From contig NZ_WOWL01000001.1 of NCBI RefSeq assembly GCF_009741265.1, positions 3,162,001 through 3,226,000 on the forward strand: a stretch of 64,000 nucleotides of DNA, written 5' to 3'. Of this stretch, positions 24,981-34,087 are shown piece after piece. Every line of letters starts with the position of its first letter. Within the stretch, counting starts at the first letter, position 1. Both the position numbers and the translations under genes were made by a program. This DNA comes from Pseudarthrobacter sp. GA104 (lineage in GTDB: Bacteria > Actinomycetota > Actinomycetes > Actinomycetales > Micrococcaceae). The notes beneath the pieces are model-generated. The model was not told where the DNA came from and searched no databases. It worked only from the letters and a program-made list of their open reading frames with translations.

Positions 24981-26813
24981 CTAGCCGGCAACGGTTCCCA
25001 GCGATTTCCAGATGCCCGGTTTGCCAGCTGCCACGCATATCCAGCCGACTGTTCCTCCGGCTGTGGGGGTCCGGTTGTAAGCGACGTCCCCCCGATTGTG
25101 GGTCATGCCGGGTTGCTCCGTGGAAGGGATTGCAGTTGTCCAGAAGACATCTCCCGACCCCGTGCCGGAAGACCCACGATTCATCGAAACAACCATGTCG
25201 TCGTACGCCTCGGCATAGACACCTGCGCCACCGTTCAGGGACGCGTTGCCGCGGTACACAGACCCCTTGCTGGTCAATGTGGCCCGGACGCAGCCACCAG
25301 TCCCGGACGTGGCGGCGTTCACGTTATCGCGGACATGCGCTCCAGGGGAATCGTTCTGGATCATCCAGATCCGTGCCACTCCATTTGCGACGTTACCTGC
25401 TATCACCATGCGGGAGCAGCTTGAAAGAATCCGCATCCCGTTACCAGCGGGTTCGATTCCTTTGAGAATGTTGGAGATGATGTTCATGTCGCTTGAGCCC
25501 GTCATGCATACCGCAGTGGAACCACCTTCGACGGTGTTCCCCTGCACCTGGCTGTGGACGACGTTCTCCAAATAGATTCCGGGCTTGGTAGTACCCGAGC
25601 GGACCACATTATCGATGATCTGCACCCCCGCGCTTTTCAGGGGCTGCCCCACTGCCTGAATGCCGGTGAAGTACGCTGCGTCCAAAACATTTCCCGCGAC
25701 CAAAACCCGATCTGAATGGATCACGTCAATGAGGGCGGCCGCGGTTCCGGACGGGGCCGGTCCCAAATGCTTGTACGTATTATCCGTGACTGAGCAGTCC
25801 GCACCCTGCACTTTGATTGCCCGCCGCGAAACCGTCTCGATGAGGTTGCCGGAAACCATAGCGCGGGCGGTGAGAAACGGGGAAAGTCCAAAGAGGATCT
25901 GAATGGCATCGCCCTCTTCGCCCAGTATGTTGGAGATTCTGTTATGCCGGACCACAGTGCTTCCGGAAGCGGCGGACTGGCTGGTCACAAGCACCGCTCG
26001 TGCGGCACCCACGGAGTTTCCCGGGACCTGGTCTCCCACTGCTGTCACGTTAGCAATGACATTGCGTTCAATCAGGACGCCGCCGTCCGTTTCCACCCGC
26101 ACAGCAATGGCCCCGCCGGTTACGGACCGGAAGTTCTCAAGTCTCCCGTCGACTACCTCGCAGGCCGGTGAACTAATCCGCATGCCTACAGCGGCCTTGT
26201 CCGCTCCGTCAAGGTGGACCGATGCCCTTGTCCCGGACCCGGTCAGAGTCAGCATCGTCATCTCGGCTGTAGCAGCGCGGATGATGCCGGTGCCGACGAG
26301 GCGGACTTGGGGCACGGCGGAGCTGAGAGTGGAAACAAGGCGGTACGTGCCGGGCGGGAAGAAGACTGTGCAGCCCGCCGATGCCGCGTTCAGGGCTGCT
26401 TGCAGGCCCGGGGAGTCATCAGCTATGCCGTCCCCCACGGCGCCGTAGTCCTTGACGTTGATGAACAGTTCGCCTTTGCGGACGGGCTGCCTGCCCTGCG
26501 GGTCCAGGGTCGCGTATTTTGTGGAAAGGTCCGGCAGTTGGAGCGCCGGGACTTTCGATTCGAGGTCCAGTGTTGCTACCCCTGACGGTGCCCCCTTCTC
26601 CGCCAGGGGCACATACGTGTTGTTGTTGTTGCCAGTTGCGGCGGCGGCGCCGCTGGCTCCCAAAACAGAAACACCGGTGAAAGCCGTGATGAGTGTTCCA
26701 AAGTTGAGGAGCTGGCGCCGCCTTAGCCCGTCACTGGTCCCGCGGCCGGGCTGTCCTTCGTTCCGCCGCGCGCTAGCCACGGGTCCGCGCCCACTCGATC
26801 GACCTGGCAACAC
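24981..26813 (-). CDS. Tat-exported right-handed beta-helix protein (pectate-lyase-3/glycan lyase or hydrolase type)
   Basis: 610 residues. A twin-arginine-type signal (LRRRQLLNFGT, then a hydrophobic stretch ending ASGAAAAT, about residues 30-60) precedes a short linker. The Pectate_lyase_3-type entry INVKDYGAVGDGIADDSPGLQAAL (about 117-140) and FPPGTYRL follow, then a long run of beta-helix coils rich in Asn/Ser/Gly (VIERNVIANVTAVGD, VRHNRISNILGEEGD, VSGNLIETVSRRAIKVQG). Proteins of this fold cleave or bind polysaccharides, so remodelling of the locus glycan outside the cell is plausible. The start is uncertain (GTG 26813 or GTG 26780). It faces the acyltransferase gene 29 nt away, with no clear terminator. 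Confidence 0.8.
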   Translation of the reverse strand: MLPGRSSGRGPVASARRNEGQPGRGTSDGLRRRQLLNFGTLITAFTGVSVLGASGAAAATGNNNNTYVPLAEKGAPSGVATLDLESKVPALQLPDLSTKYATLDPQGRQPVRKGELFINVKDYGAVGDGIADDSPGLQAALNAASAGCTVFFPPGTYRLVSTLSSAVPQVRLVGTGIIRAATAEMTMLTLTGSGTRASVHLDGADKAAVGMRISSPACEVVDGRLENFRSVTGGAIAVRVETDGGVLIERNVIANVTAVGDQVPGNSVGAARAVLVTSQSAASGSTVVRHNRISNILGEEGDAIQILFGLSPFLTARAMVSGNLIETVSRRAIKVQGADCSVTDNTYKHLGPAPSGTAAALIDVIHSDRVLVAGNVLDAAYFTGIQAVGQPLKSAGVQIIDNVVRSGTTKPGIYLENVVHSQVQGNTVEGGSTAVCMTGSSDMNIISNILKGIEPAGNGMRILSSCSRMVIAGNVANGVARIWMIQNDSPGAHVRDNVNAATSGTGGCVRATLTSKGSVYRGNASLNGGAGVYAEAYDDMVVSMNRGSSGTGSGDVFWTTAIPSTEQPGMTHNRGDVAYNRTPTAGGTVGWICVAAGKPGIWKSLGTVAG

Positions 26814-27073
26814 CAGGGATTAACGTTCCAAGAGTCAACATTTTGTGCCCCTCCAACTCACAATTGCCGTCTCTAGAAGTTAGGGTCGTGGAAATTCCCA
26901 AACCACAGTGGAGGGTACGTGTTTAATTCGGCAGGGAGTACTTGGACCAGCACTATGGAGCAGGTAGTCGCGGCGGCGCCACACCTGTTCCAGGCGGGTT
27001 GGCAGGAGCCTACAAGGCGGGTCTAACCGGGGCCAGAGTGCTGGCGTGCGCACCTAACTCACTGCGGGGAGGC

Positions 27074-27390
27074 CGGGCCCTGAAGCTGATCTACACGGCA
27101 GAGCTGATCAGCAGCACCGAGGCCGCGGCGACGGGCTGTTCAGCCGGGCCATGCCGGCTGGCGAGCTGCTGGAGAACAGGCGGGGCATCATGGACCGCCT
27201 ACTTCGGGTGCCCGGCCCTTCAGGGCAGGCAAGGAACTGGGGGCCCACAGGACCAGCGTCTGGGCCCGAGGGAGGCCATGGTCGAGGACAACACCGAGCA
27301 GGCACGCCTTTGGAAAACCGATGACTATGCCGAAGGCTTCCCGGCGTTCCATGAGAAGCGCGAGCCGAAGTTCAACCGGCGTCGTGAGCC
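27074..27390 (+). pseudogene. Second paaG remnant (enoyl-CoA hydratase/isomerase family)
   Basis: This stretch matches the last 100 or so codons of paaG (about 4648-4960): LKLIYTAELIS, LFSRAMPA (broken by a frame change at CGGGCTGTTCAGCCGGGCC), then QRLGPREAMVEDNTEQARLWKTDDYAEGFPAFHEKREPKF. Small indels shift the frame near 27135 and 27200. No start, no N-terminal half and no oxyanion-hole Gly remain. Orientation is the same as paaG. With the remnant at 5458-5788 it brackets polysaccharide locus I. Confidence 0.82.
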
Positions 27391-27429
27391 TAAGGAGCTT
27401 CATTATCTCATATCACCGCAGGTGAGACC

Positions 27430-28235
27430 GCTTTCCGGGGATAAATCTCCCTGATCGACCCAGTCTTGCAGGGTGGTTGCACCAAATCTCTATTCGCGTT
27501 AGCAAGAGAGATCGCAGCCGGGAAGAAGCGCGGCCACAGCACGGTGGCGGGCCTCAATGGCTGAGCAGCAGCTGAACTCCGACACGGGGGCACACTTGCA
27601 ACAGCCATCGCCGCACCGGCCGCGGCCGCATCTCCAGTTCCCGCGTCCGTGGTGTGGGGTTGTTGGTGCAGCGTTCGCCACGGGAAACTCCGGTTCACTG
27701 ACGGTCCAGGCGCCCACCACCTTCGATATTCATACCGGACCGCGTTTGCGGGATCATCAATCTCGTACACCATCACAATTCTTGCCGATAAATCCGAGCA
27801 GAATTCAAAGGTCGAAATGGCTTCAGCTTCCCCTGGCACCGGCACTTCCTCGATCGGGCAGGGCATCGACAAAGCTACGACCCTTCGCGGGGACATTGCC
27901 CACCACGCCAGTCAGCCACTTGCTTCGTGTAGCCTCTGCCCAACACCACCGCACTGGAGTGGTCGGGCCAGTCAATGGAATGGCGCAACCGGTTGATGGC
28001 CAGGAAACCGGGGAGTGCGCGGCTCGTGGCAATCGTCCAGGCCCCGTGGCGGGAAGAAGCCAGGGATGCTGTGGCGCGCTGTTTTCCCTCGGCCCGAGGA
28101 CTTCCTGAGCGGGAACATCTACGCCTACGTGTTCTCCTGGGACGGCTCGTGCAGCACCGGGCCAGGCGGGCAAGATTCCTCCGTTCAACTCCGCGGCTCG
28201 TGCGCGATCTCCGCGGACTTCGGTAAGCCCTTTAG
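27430..28235 (+). other. Decayed intergenic DNA with possible remnants of exported proteins
   Basis: No intact gene is supported in this 800-nt stretch. One plus-strand frame near 27520-27640 reads like a broken signal peptide (KKRGHSTVAGLNG, stop, then LATAIAAPAAAASPVPASVVW). A second frame at 28080-28235 has a protein-like run (GNIYAYVFSWDGSCSTG). Neither has a start or a recognised family. The region ends 46 nt before galU. Confidence 0.35.
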
Positions 28236-28280
28236 GCGGAGAAGTTGGCTTTGTCTGCTGCTGATTTGTAAGGTTCAGCT

Positions 28281-29171
28281 ATGACTAAGGGGAAAGCTAT
28301 CACCAAAGCCGTCATTCCTGCTGCTGGATTGGGGACTCGCTTCCTGCCCGCCACCAAGGCAATGCCGAAGGAAATGCTGCCGGTTGTCGATCGGCCGGCC
28401 ATCCAGTACGTCGTTGAGGAAGCCGTCAACTCGGGTCTCACGGATGTGCTGATGATCACGGGGCGCAACAAGCGCTCGCTGGAAGACCACTTCGACCGCG
28501 AGCCGGGCCTGGAACGTGCACTGGAAGCCAAGGGCGACAAGGCAAAGCTGGAGTCGGTGGAGCACGCCTCCGAACTGGGGCCCATTCACTACGTCCGCCA
28601 GGGCGAGGCTAAGGGGCTGGGCCACGCAGTGCTGTGCGCCAGCCAGCACGTAGGCAACGAGCCTTTCGCCGTGTTGTTAGGCGACGACCTCATCGATGAG
28701 GCCGAAAACCTGCTCACCACCATGATGGAAGTGCAGCAGAAGACCGGCGGTTCAGTGATTGCCCTGATCGAAGTAGATCCGTCCCAGATCAGCGCCTATG
28801 GCTGCGCGGACATCACGGCCGTCGACGGCCAGGATTACGTCCGTGTCAACAGCTTGGTGGAGAAGCCTGCCGTGGGGGAGGCCCCCTCCAACCTGGCAGT
28901 GATCGGCCGCTACGTGCTGCACCCGTCCGTGTTCGGTGTCCTGGAGAAGACCGAGCCGGGCCGCGGCGGCGAGATCCAGCTGACCGACGCGTTGCAGACC
29001 CTGGCCGCTGGAGAGGGCGAAGGCTCGGGCGTCTACGGCGTTGTCTTCAAGGGCCGCCGCTTCGACACCGGCGACAAGCTGAGCTACCTCAAGGCCGTGA
29101 TCACGCTCGCGTCCGAGCGCGTTGAGTTTGGCGAGGACCTGAAGACCTGGATGAAGGGTTTCGTGAACTGA
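28281..29171 (+). CDS. galU: UTP--glucose-1-phosphate uridylyltransferase
   Basis: Makes UDP-glucose from UTP and glucose-1-phosphate, the precursor for UDP-Gal, UDP-GlcA and many envelope glycans. 296 residues with the nucleotidyltransferase signature PAAGLGTRFLPATKAMPKEMLPV near the N-terminus, IQYVVEEAVNSG, LLGDDLID, SLVEKPAVGEAPSN and GRRFDTGDKLSYLKA. Length is normal for bacterial GalU. ATG with TAAGG about 10 nt upstream. It stands alone between the two polysaccharide loci, with its own terminator. Confidence 0.97.
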   Translation: MTKGKAITKAVIPAAGLGTRFLPATKAMPKEMLPVVDRPAIQYVVEEAVNSGLTDVLMITGRNKRSLEDHFDREPGLERALEAKGDKAKLESVEHASELGPIHYVRQGEAKGLGHAVLCASQHVGNEPFAVLLGDDLIDEAENLLTTMMEVQQKTGGSVIALIEVDPSQISAYGCADITAVDGQDYVRVNSLVEKPAVGEAPSNLAVIGRYVLHPSVFGVLEKTEPGRGGEIQLTDALQTLAAGEGEGSGVYGVVFKGRRFDTGDKLSYLKAVITLASERVEFGEDLKTWMKGFVN

Positions 29172-29197
29172 TTCCGCGCTTCGACTGACTTACTGGA

Positions 29198-29235
29198 GGT
29201 CCGCCGCCGAAAGGTGGCGGGCCTTCAGGTTTTTT
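29198..29235 (+). terminator. Rho-independent terminator of galU
   Basis: GGTCCGCCGCC and GGTGGCGGGCC form an 11-bp stem (with G-U pairs) around a GAAA loop, followed by TTCAGG and a run of six T (29230-29235). It lies 27 nt after the galU stop and overlaps the 3' end of the convergent VanZ-like gene. Confidence 0.85.
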
Positions 29236-29641
29236 GAAACGCGGACGCGAGCAGGGCGCCCACTACGGCGCCTGACGTGTTTGTTACAAGATCCAGTGGA
29301 CTTGCAAACCTGTTGTGAAGAAACAGGAGCTGGCCCAACTCCATGCAGCCGGAAATCAGCAGGCCAAATGCTCCGACCCGCCACCATGACTTTTCTGGAA
29401 ACGAAAACTGACTGACAAAACCAAGCGGTACGAAGAGCAGGATGTTCGCACAGACTTCGACGAAGCTGTAATTGAACCAGGCAGGAATTCCGTGGCGCTG
29501 CAGGAACTGCAGGATGCCCGCCAGCTGGCCTTGAATTGGCTGGTCGACAGGGCTCGGCCAAAAAGCGACAAAGGCAAGAGAGACTAGCATGGCGGTGAGG
29601 ACAATCTGCCAGAATAGCTGGTTCTGAAGGTATTTCAACAT
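29225..29641 (-). CDS. VanZ-like membrane protein
   Basis: 138 residues with four predicted transmembrane helices (about 7-25, 50-70, 80-97, 112-133). The motif VEVCANILLFVPLGFV and the later SPLDLVTNTSGAVVGALL are characteristic of the VanZ family, which is linked to glycopeptide tolerance and found beside capsule genes; its biochemical role is unknown. The ATG at 29641 has GTAAGG just upstream; a TTG start at 29677 would add 12 residues. It closes the minus-strand arm of polysaccharide locus II. Confidence 0.82.
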   Translation of the reverse strand: MLKYLQNQLFWQIVLTAMLVSLAFVAFWPSPVDQPIQGQLAGILQFLQRHGIPAWFNYSFVEVCANILLFVPLGFVSQFSFPEKSWWRVGAFGLLISGCMELGQLLFLHNRFASPLDLVTNTSGAVVGALLASAFQKT

Positions 29642-29865
29642 CAACCTTACGAGGTTTTCAGAAGGACAAAGAACCAACTAAGACGGCAAGGCATGAAATC
29701 TTAAGAAGACGCCGTGGAGTACCCGCGGCCCGGGCAAAGGGAACGGGGAGGTCGTACCGTTGGGTATGCATCGCCAATCTCGTCCGTAGGCTCGACTAGA
29801 TACAAAAATATCCGAAGACTGGGGCATGCAGAATAGGTTTTCGCGTCCGCTGCCTTCCAGCCGTC

Positions 29866-30480
29866 TTATACGGTATTGCTGGCGCGGCGCTTCGCGGCAA
29901 CCACGCTGCCCGCGCCGAAAACAAGGGCACCCAGGCCAGCCGCTCCCCAGATGAGAACGCCGGAGCTCAGGCCGGTGTTGGCGAGGGCGGCGCCAACTTT
30001 GGCGGCCGGCCCGTCCGCAACAACGACGGCGGCGGCTTCGGAGTGAACAACAACCTGTGAGGTGACCACGTGGCCGGACTGGAGGCCGGTGGCTTCCAAG
30101 GTGTAGAGGCCGTTCTCATTCAGGCCGAAAGGGTGGGAGAAGTTCCCGGCGGCATCCGCCGTGGTGGTCGCGCTGGCAACCTTTTCCAAGGGCACTATCA
30201 TGCCGGCAGGGGAAGCAGCGGAGGGGCCGCCTCCCGTACCGGAGGCTCCGGCGGCGGAAGGCACCGCATCTTCCCGGGAAACGTCTATTGCGATGGGTTC
30301 GCCTGGGTTGAAGCCGGTTCCGCTGAAGATGAAGGACTCGCCGGGAGCGACAGTACCGTCGCTGACGGTTCCGGTCACTGGCGCGGACGGGTAGTCCGTG
30401 TCATGGTTTGCCTGTGCCCCTCCTGCGCCAAGGAATGCGAGTGAGCCGGCGAGGGCCAGGGCGGAAACGGTCTTCTTCAT
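29866..30480 (-). CDS. Small exported surface protein with LANTG sortase-type anchor
   Basis: 204 residues. Signal peptide MKKTVSALALAG to about residue 24 (GGAQANHD). A single Ig-like or carboxypeptidase-regulatory-like beta domain follows (about 35-150; GTVAPGESFIFSGTGFNPGEPI, GLYTLEATGLQSGHV), interrupted by a Gly/Ser/Pro loop. The C-terminus is LANTG, a hydrophobic helix of about 22 residues and the tail KRRASNTV. This is the order of a cell-wall sorting signal of the LAxTG kind used by class E sortases of high-GC actinobacteria. The ATG at 30480 (GGGGAATC upstream) is chosen because it starts the signal peptide. It is next to the capsule genes, function unknown. Confidence 0.82.
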   Translation of the reverse strand: MKKTVSALALAGSLAFLGAGGAQANHDTDYPSAPVTGTVSDGTVAPGESFIFSGTGFNPGEPIAIDVSREDAVPSAAGASGTGGGPSAASPAGMIVPLEKVASATTTADAAGNFSHPFGLNENGLYTLEATGLQSGHVVTSQVVVHSEAAAVVVADGPAAKVGAALANTGLSSGVLIWGAAGLGALVFGAGSVVAAKRRASNTV

Positions 30481-30666
30481 GTCTGATTCCCCAAAATCAT
30501 GTGTGTATCGAATTAGCAGGCCCCCACAGGATTTTCGCGCGCGTAGATAGCCGCAAAGCTTCGTTGGGATTAGTAACAATCTTAACAGGGCGATGCGAGG
30601 GAAACCGCAGGAACAACCCAGTTTTCCGGCAGGCTACCCAAAGGATTCACCGGGATCGCAGGACCG

Positions 30667-32565
30667 CTAATGGGCCGGGCATGATTCCGCCCGTACCGGA
30701 GGCCGGACCACATCCTCCAAGGGCTGGATGGTCGGCGTGACATTGAGATCAAGATCACTTTGCGCGGCCACCCGGGAAAAATCGATTTCCACGGTTTCAG
30801 TCTCGCCCGGCCCCATTTCAGCCGTAAGAACAGCAACCGGCCTCTGGTCCTGGCGGAACGAGGACAGCTCCGCAGCGCCGCCGCCAGCCCTGGCTTTCTC
30901 CAGGTGGGATCTGCCAGGACCATACGCAATGATGTTGGTCCGTACCCGCCCGGCCTCCACCCCAAAAACGCCCTGGCCGGTGACATATTTCGGCAGCGAC
31001 GCGGCGGCATCGGCGGGGGCAGTATTCGTTAAGGTGACACGCAGCGTAACGGCCGATCCGCCGTCGGGCATGCATGCCTGTACCAGCTGCGCCGTCCGCC
31101 GCACGTAGTAGTCCATCTTTGCGCCGGTGCTGTCGTTGAAGTACAGGCCAAAGGAGGCCCGTTCCTGCGCGGACCCGGCAATCATGCCTGATACCGGGGT
31201 TGTGCTGATGGCCCGCTGTTCGTCTGGCCGCGCGGACCAGACGTACAGCCGGTTCTGTTCCGAGCTCCGGACCAGTTCCTCGACCAGCCTCTTGCCATCG
31301 CCCTGACCGTCGGCAACGGCGGTGAACACTTCGCTGGCCATGCGGGCGAAGTAGTCGTCCTGCAATCCGGGGTCCGGCAAGGCGGCATAGGAATCGGACA
31401 GGAGCGTTTTCACCGCGTTGTCTGCCGTCAGAGTGGCGGGAAGCCCTGTGGGCTTCACCATCGCCAGCAGCGCGGGGTCCTTCAAGGCAACAGGGCCGGT
31501 GGCGCGCAGTACATTTGCCAGCACCAAGGGATCCAGGGCAATGACTCCGTCAATTTTGGCACCCGGGTTTCTCTTTTCCCACATGCTGCTTGCAGTGGAC
31601 GCTGCGGTGGGAAAATCCGGGGTCAGGTTAACGTTCTGCAACTGGGTTCCCATCCGGGTTGTGAAGATCCGCTCCTGGTCCTCAGGGACGTCAAGGGGCG
31701 GATCAAAGACACCGACATCGCCCGCGCTTGCCTGGCCGGCGAGCTTAATGGTGCCCCTGTCAGCACTGATGACGGCCACGGCGCCGGGGATACCGCCGGT
31801 GGCCCGCACCTCGGCACTGTTCTGAATGAGGATGAGGTAATTCCGCGGCCCGTCCATGCCCAGCATGGGCGGCAGGACTTTGGCGGTAGCAGCGGCGGCG
31901 TTGAGTGCGCCGCGGGCTTCATTAAGGGGCGTTATGGCTTGGCCGAGGGGCCCGGCGATTTGGGGCAGGAGGGCCGATTGGTCGATGGCCGTCAAACGTT
32001 CATAGGAGAGCTGGACTGTCCTCGCGGCTGTCCCGAGTGTTGGGGAGGCGTCGCGAAGGGCTGCAGCGTCGATCTTCCCACCTTTCGGCGCCAGTTCCTC
32101 CCACGCGGTCGAACCGAACTCGCCGACCAGCGGCGCAACAGCTCCCTGGACGACGTCGTCCGCGGACTGGGCAACAGCGGTCACCGCTGAGAAATTGGCA
32201 CCAAGCCGGGGGACCGACGACGCTGCCTTCCAGAGCGGGTCGGTTCCGGCTTCGCGGGCTGCTGTTGAGTGATCCTGCAGTTCTTCAAGGACGGCTTTTC
32301 CGCCTTCCACGTCACCGGCCAGGAGTTTTTGTTCGACGGCGGGAAGCAGGACAGCGGTCGCCTCAAGATGGGTTTTGACCTGGTCCGCGCGGTGGGCGAG
32401 CCAGGCCGCGCAGGCCCCGCCCGTCAAAGCAAGGATGCCTATTGCGACTGCCAGCCGGACCAGCCGTCTGCGGAGCCTTCGCCGGGCGTGGCTCCGACTT
32501 TTCTTCCGGACCTTAACGGGCTGGCCCGGATGCTGCTGTGCCTCGGCGGTTTCGATTCCTGTCAC
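30667..32565 (-). CDS. DUF4012 family membrane-anchored protein
   Basis: 632 residues. A strongly basic N-terminus (RKKSRSHARRRLRRRLVR) is followed by one transmembrane helix (about 37-55), a helical region (60-215) and the DUF4012 domain. That domain contains RNYLILIQNSAEVRATGGIPGAVAVI, the DLDVPEDQERIFTTRMG-like stretch, DGVIALDPLVLANVLRATGPV and ENRLYVWSARPDEQ, all typical of the family. The bulk is extracytoplasmic. DUF4012 genes commonly sit beside sugar transferases in actinobacterial exopolysaccharide loci, as here. Their LytR/CpsA-like use of the chain is only a suggestion. GTG start at 32565. Confidence 0.85.
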   Translation of the reverse strand: MTGIETAEAQQHPGQPVKVRKKSRSHARRRLRRRLVRLAVAIGILALTGGACAAWLAHRADQVKTHLEATAVLLPAVEQKLLAGDVEGGKAVLEELQDHSTAAREAGTDPLWKAASSVPRLGANFSAVTAVAQSADDVVQGAVAPLVGEFGSTAWEELAPKGGKIDAAALRDASPTLGTAARTVQLSYERLTAIDQSALLPQIAGPLGQAITPLNEARGALNAAAATAKVLPPMLGMDGPRNYLILIQNSAEVRATGGIPGAVAVISADRGTIKLAGQASAGDVGVFDPPLDVPEDQERIFTTRMGTQLQNVNLTPDFPTAASTASSMWEKRNPGAKIDGVIALDPLVLANVLRATGPVALKDPALLAMVKPTGLPATLTADNAVKTLLSDSYAALPDPGLQDDYFARMASEVFTAVADGQGDGKRLVEELVRSSEQNRLYVWSARPDEQRAISTTPVSGMIAGSAQERASFGLYFNDSTGAKMDYYVRRTAQLVQACMPDGGSAVTLRVTLTNTAPADAAASLPKYVTGQGVFGVEAGRVRTNIIAYGPGRSHLEKARAGGGAAELSSFRQDQRPVAVLTAEMGPGETETVEIDFSRVAAQSDLDLNVTPTIQPLEDVVRPPVRAESCPAH

Positions 32566-32601
32566 GCAGCAACCCTTTCGTGTTGCGGGCGGGCGCCGCG
32601 G

Positions 32602-34047
32602 CTAATAGGCGCCATGGCGACTTACCACGGCGCGGAAAGTCCGCAGCAGGATGGAGATATCGCCGGACACGGACCAGTTTTCCACGTAGTAAAGGTCCAG
32701 GCGCACAGTGTCCTCCCATGACAGCAGGGAGCGCCCGCTCACCTGCCACAGCCCGGTAAGTCCGGGCCGCACCAGCAGGCGCCTGTGCACATGGTTCTCG
32801 TACTGCTCAACCTCCGACGGCAGCGGGGGGCGTGGTCCCACAAGGCTCATGGAGCCGCTGAGGACGTTGAACAGCTGGGGAAGTTCATCCAGGCTGTAGC
32901 GGCGGATGAACCGGCCCACCCTGGTGACCCGCGGATCATCCTTGATCTTGAACAAAACCCCGCTGCCTTGGTTCATGAGCTGAAGTTCGCGCAGCTGCTT
33001 CTCGGCGTCCACCACCATGGAACGGAACTTGAGCATGTGGAACCTCGTCCCCTGGGTTCCCACCCGCTCCTGCCGGAAAAGTACGGGCCCGGGACTGTCA
33101 AGGCGGACCACGAGGGCAAGCGCCAGGAGCAAAGGGGAGAAGGCCAGTATGAGTGATCCTGCTCCCGCCACATCGAAAGCGCGCTTCACAAACCGCTGGG
33201 CGGGCGCCAGGTTAGGGGTGGAAACGTGAATGAGCGGCAGGCCCGCAACCGGCTGCGTGTGGATCCGCGGACCTGCAACATCCGTCAAGGCAGGAGCCAT
33301 GATCATGCGGACATCCATGTCGGCCAGCGCCCAGCCCAGGGCACGGATAGCCCGGGGCTGAAGGTTGACACCGCCGGACAGGGCCACTGCGTCGGGCTTG
33401 AACTCCCTGATGGTGCTGGCAATGCTTTCCGGGTCCGTCGCGTGGCCGAGTGTGGGAAGGTTCAAATCCGCGGCAACAGTCGTTCCCTCCGGGCTGCCCG
33501 GCAGGTACGTGGCGGCAGGAACATAACCGGCCATGGGCTGGAGGGCCAGGGAACGGGCAAGATGCTCCGCGCTGCCGGGGCCACCAATGATGAGCACCCT
33601 GGACATGCTCTTTCCGGCATGGCGTTCAAGCTGCAGGAACTGACGGATCAGGTACCGGGACATGAGCAGGATGCCCAGCCCGGCAGGGAGCGCGATTCCG
33701 ACGTAGCCGCGCGCTGTGTCGAACTGGAAGGTGTAGGAGACAATTGCGATAATTCCGAACAGCCACAGCGAGGAACTGACTACCCTTTTGTATTCCTCGG
33801 TCCCGTGTCCCAAAATGCGTGAATCCCTGGTACCCCAGGCCGAAAGCATGAGCCACCAGCTGCAGGCCAGGACGAGGGAAATTGAAATATAGGGCATTCC
33901 CTCTTTGCTGATGATGCTGCCGCTGTCCGGGCTGCCGAATCGAAAGACGAGAGCGCCCAGCGTAGCCCAGAGCACCGCAGCGGCATCCGTCACGGCCAGG
34001 CGCCGTGCATAACGCGACTGCCAATTAGGGTCTTCACGCATGGCCAT
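32602..34047 (-). CDS. Polyprenyl-phosphate sugar-phosphotransferase (WbaP/CpsE-type)
   Basis: Initiates repeat-unit synthesis by moving a sugar-1-phosphate from a UDP-sugar to undecaprenyl phosphate. 481 residues: four or five N-terminal transmembrane helices, a CoA-binding-like Rossmann region (VLIIGGPGSAEHLARSLA), another membrane helix (SLILAFSPLLLALALVVRLDS), and the catalytic C-terminal domain with GPVLFRQERVGTQGTRFHMLKFRSM, RRYSLDELPQLFNVLSGSMSLVGPRP, RPGLTGLWQVSGRS and LDLYYVENWS. The start at 34047 is chosen for GAAAGGTGCTT upstream. It lies 40 nt after the BY-kinase gene. The first sugar is probably Glc, Gal or a HexNAc-derived sugar. Confidence 0.94.
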   Translation of the reverse strand: MAMREDPNWQSRYARRLAVTDAAAVLWATLGALVFRFGSPDSGSIISKEGMPYISISLVLACSWWLMLSAWGTRDSRILGHGTEEYKRVVSSSLWLFGIIAIVSYTFQFDTARGYVGIALPAGLGILLMSRYLIRQFLQLERHAGKSMSRVLIIGGPGSAEHLARSLALQPMAGYVPAATYLPGSPEGTTVAADLNLPTLGHATDPESIASTIREFKPDAVALSGGVNLQPRAIRALGWALADMDVRMIMAPALTDVAGPRIHTQPVAGLPLIHVSTPNLAPAQRFVKRAFDVAGAGSLILAFSPLLLALALVVRLDSPGPVLFRQERVGTQGTRFHMLKFRSMVVDAEKQLRELQLMNQGSGVLFKIKDDPRVTRVGRFIRRYSLDELPQLFNVLSGSMSLVGPRPPLPSEVEQYENHVHRRLLVRPGLTGLWQVSGRSLLSWEDTVRLDLYYVENWSVSGDISILLRTFRAVVSRHGAY

Positions 34048-34087
34048 AAGCACCTTTCGGCAGGAATGGTGAACCGGTTCCTAGCGG

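Noticed and set aside
26942..27454. A 170-codon frame that could be called an enoyl-CoA hydratase
   Set aside because: Only the second half resembles paaG, with frame changes and no oxyanion-hole or catalytic residues; treated as a remnant.
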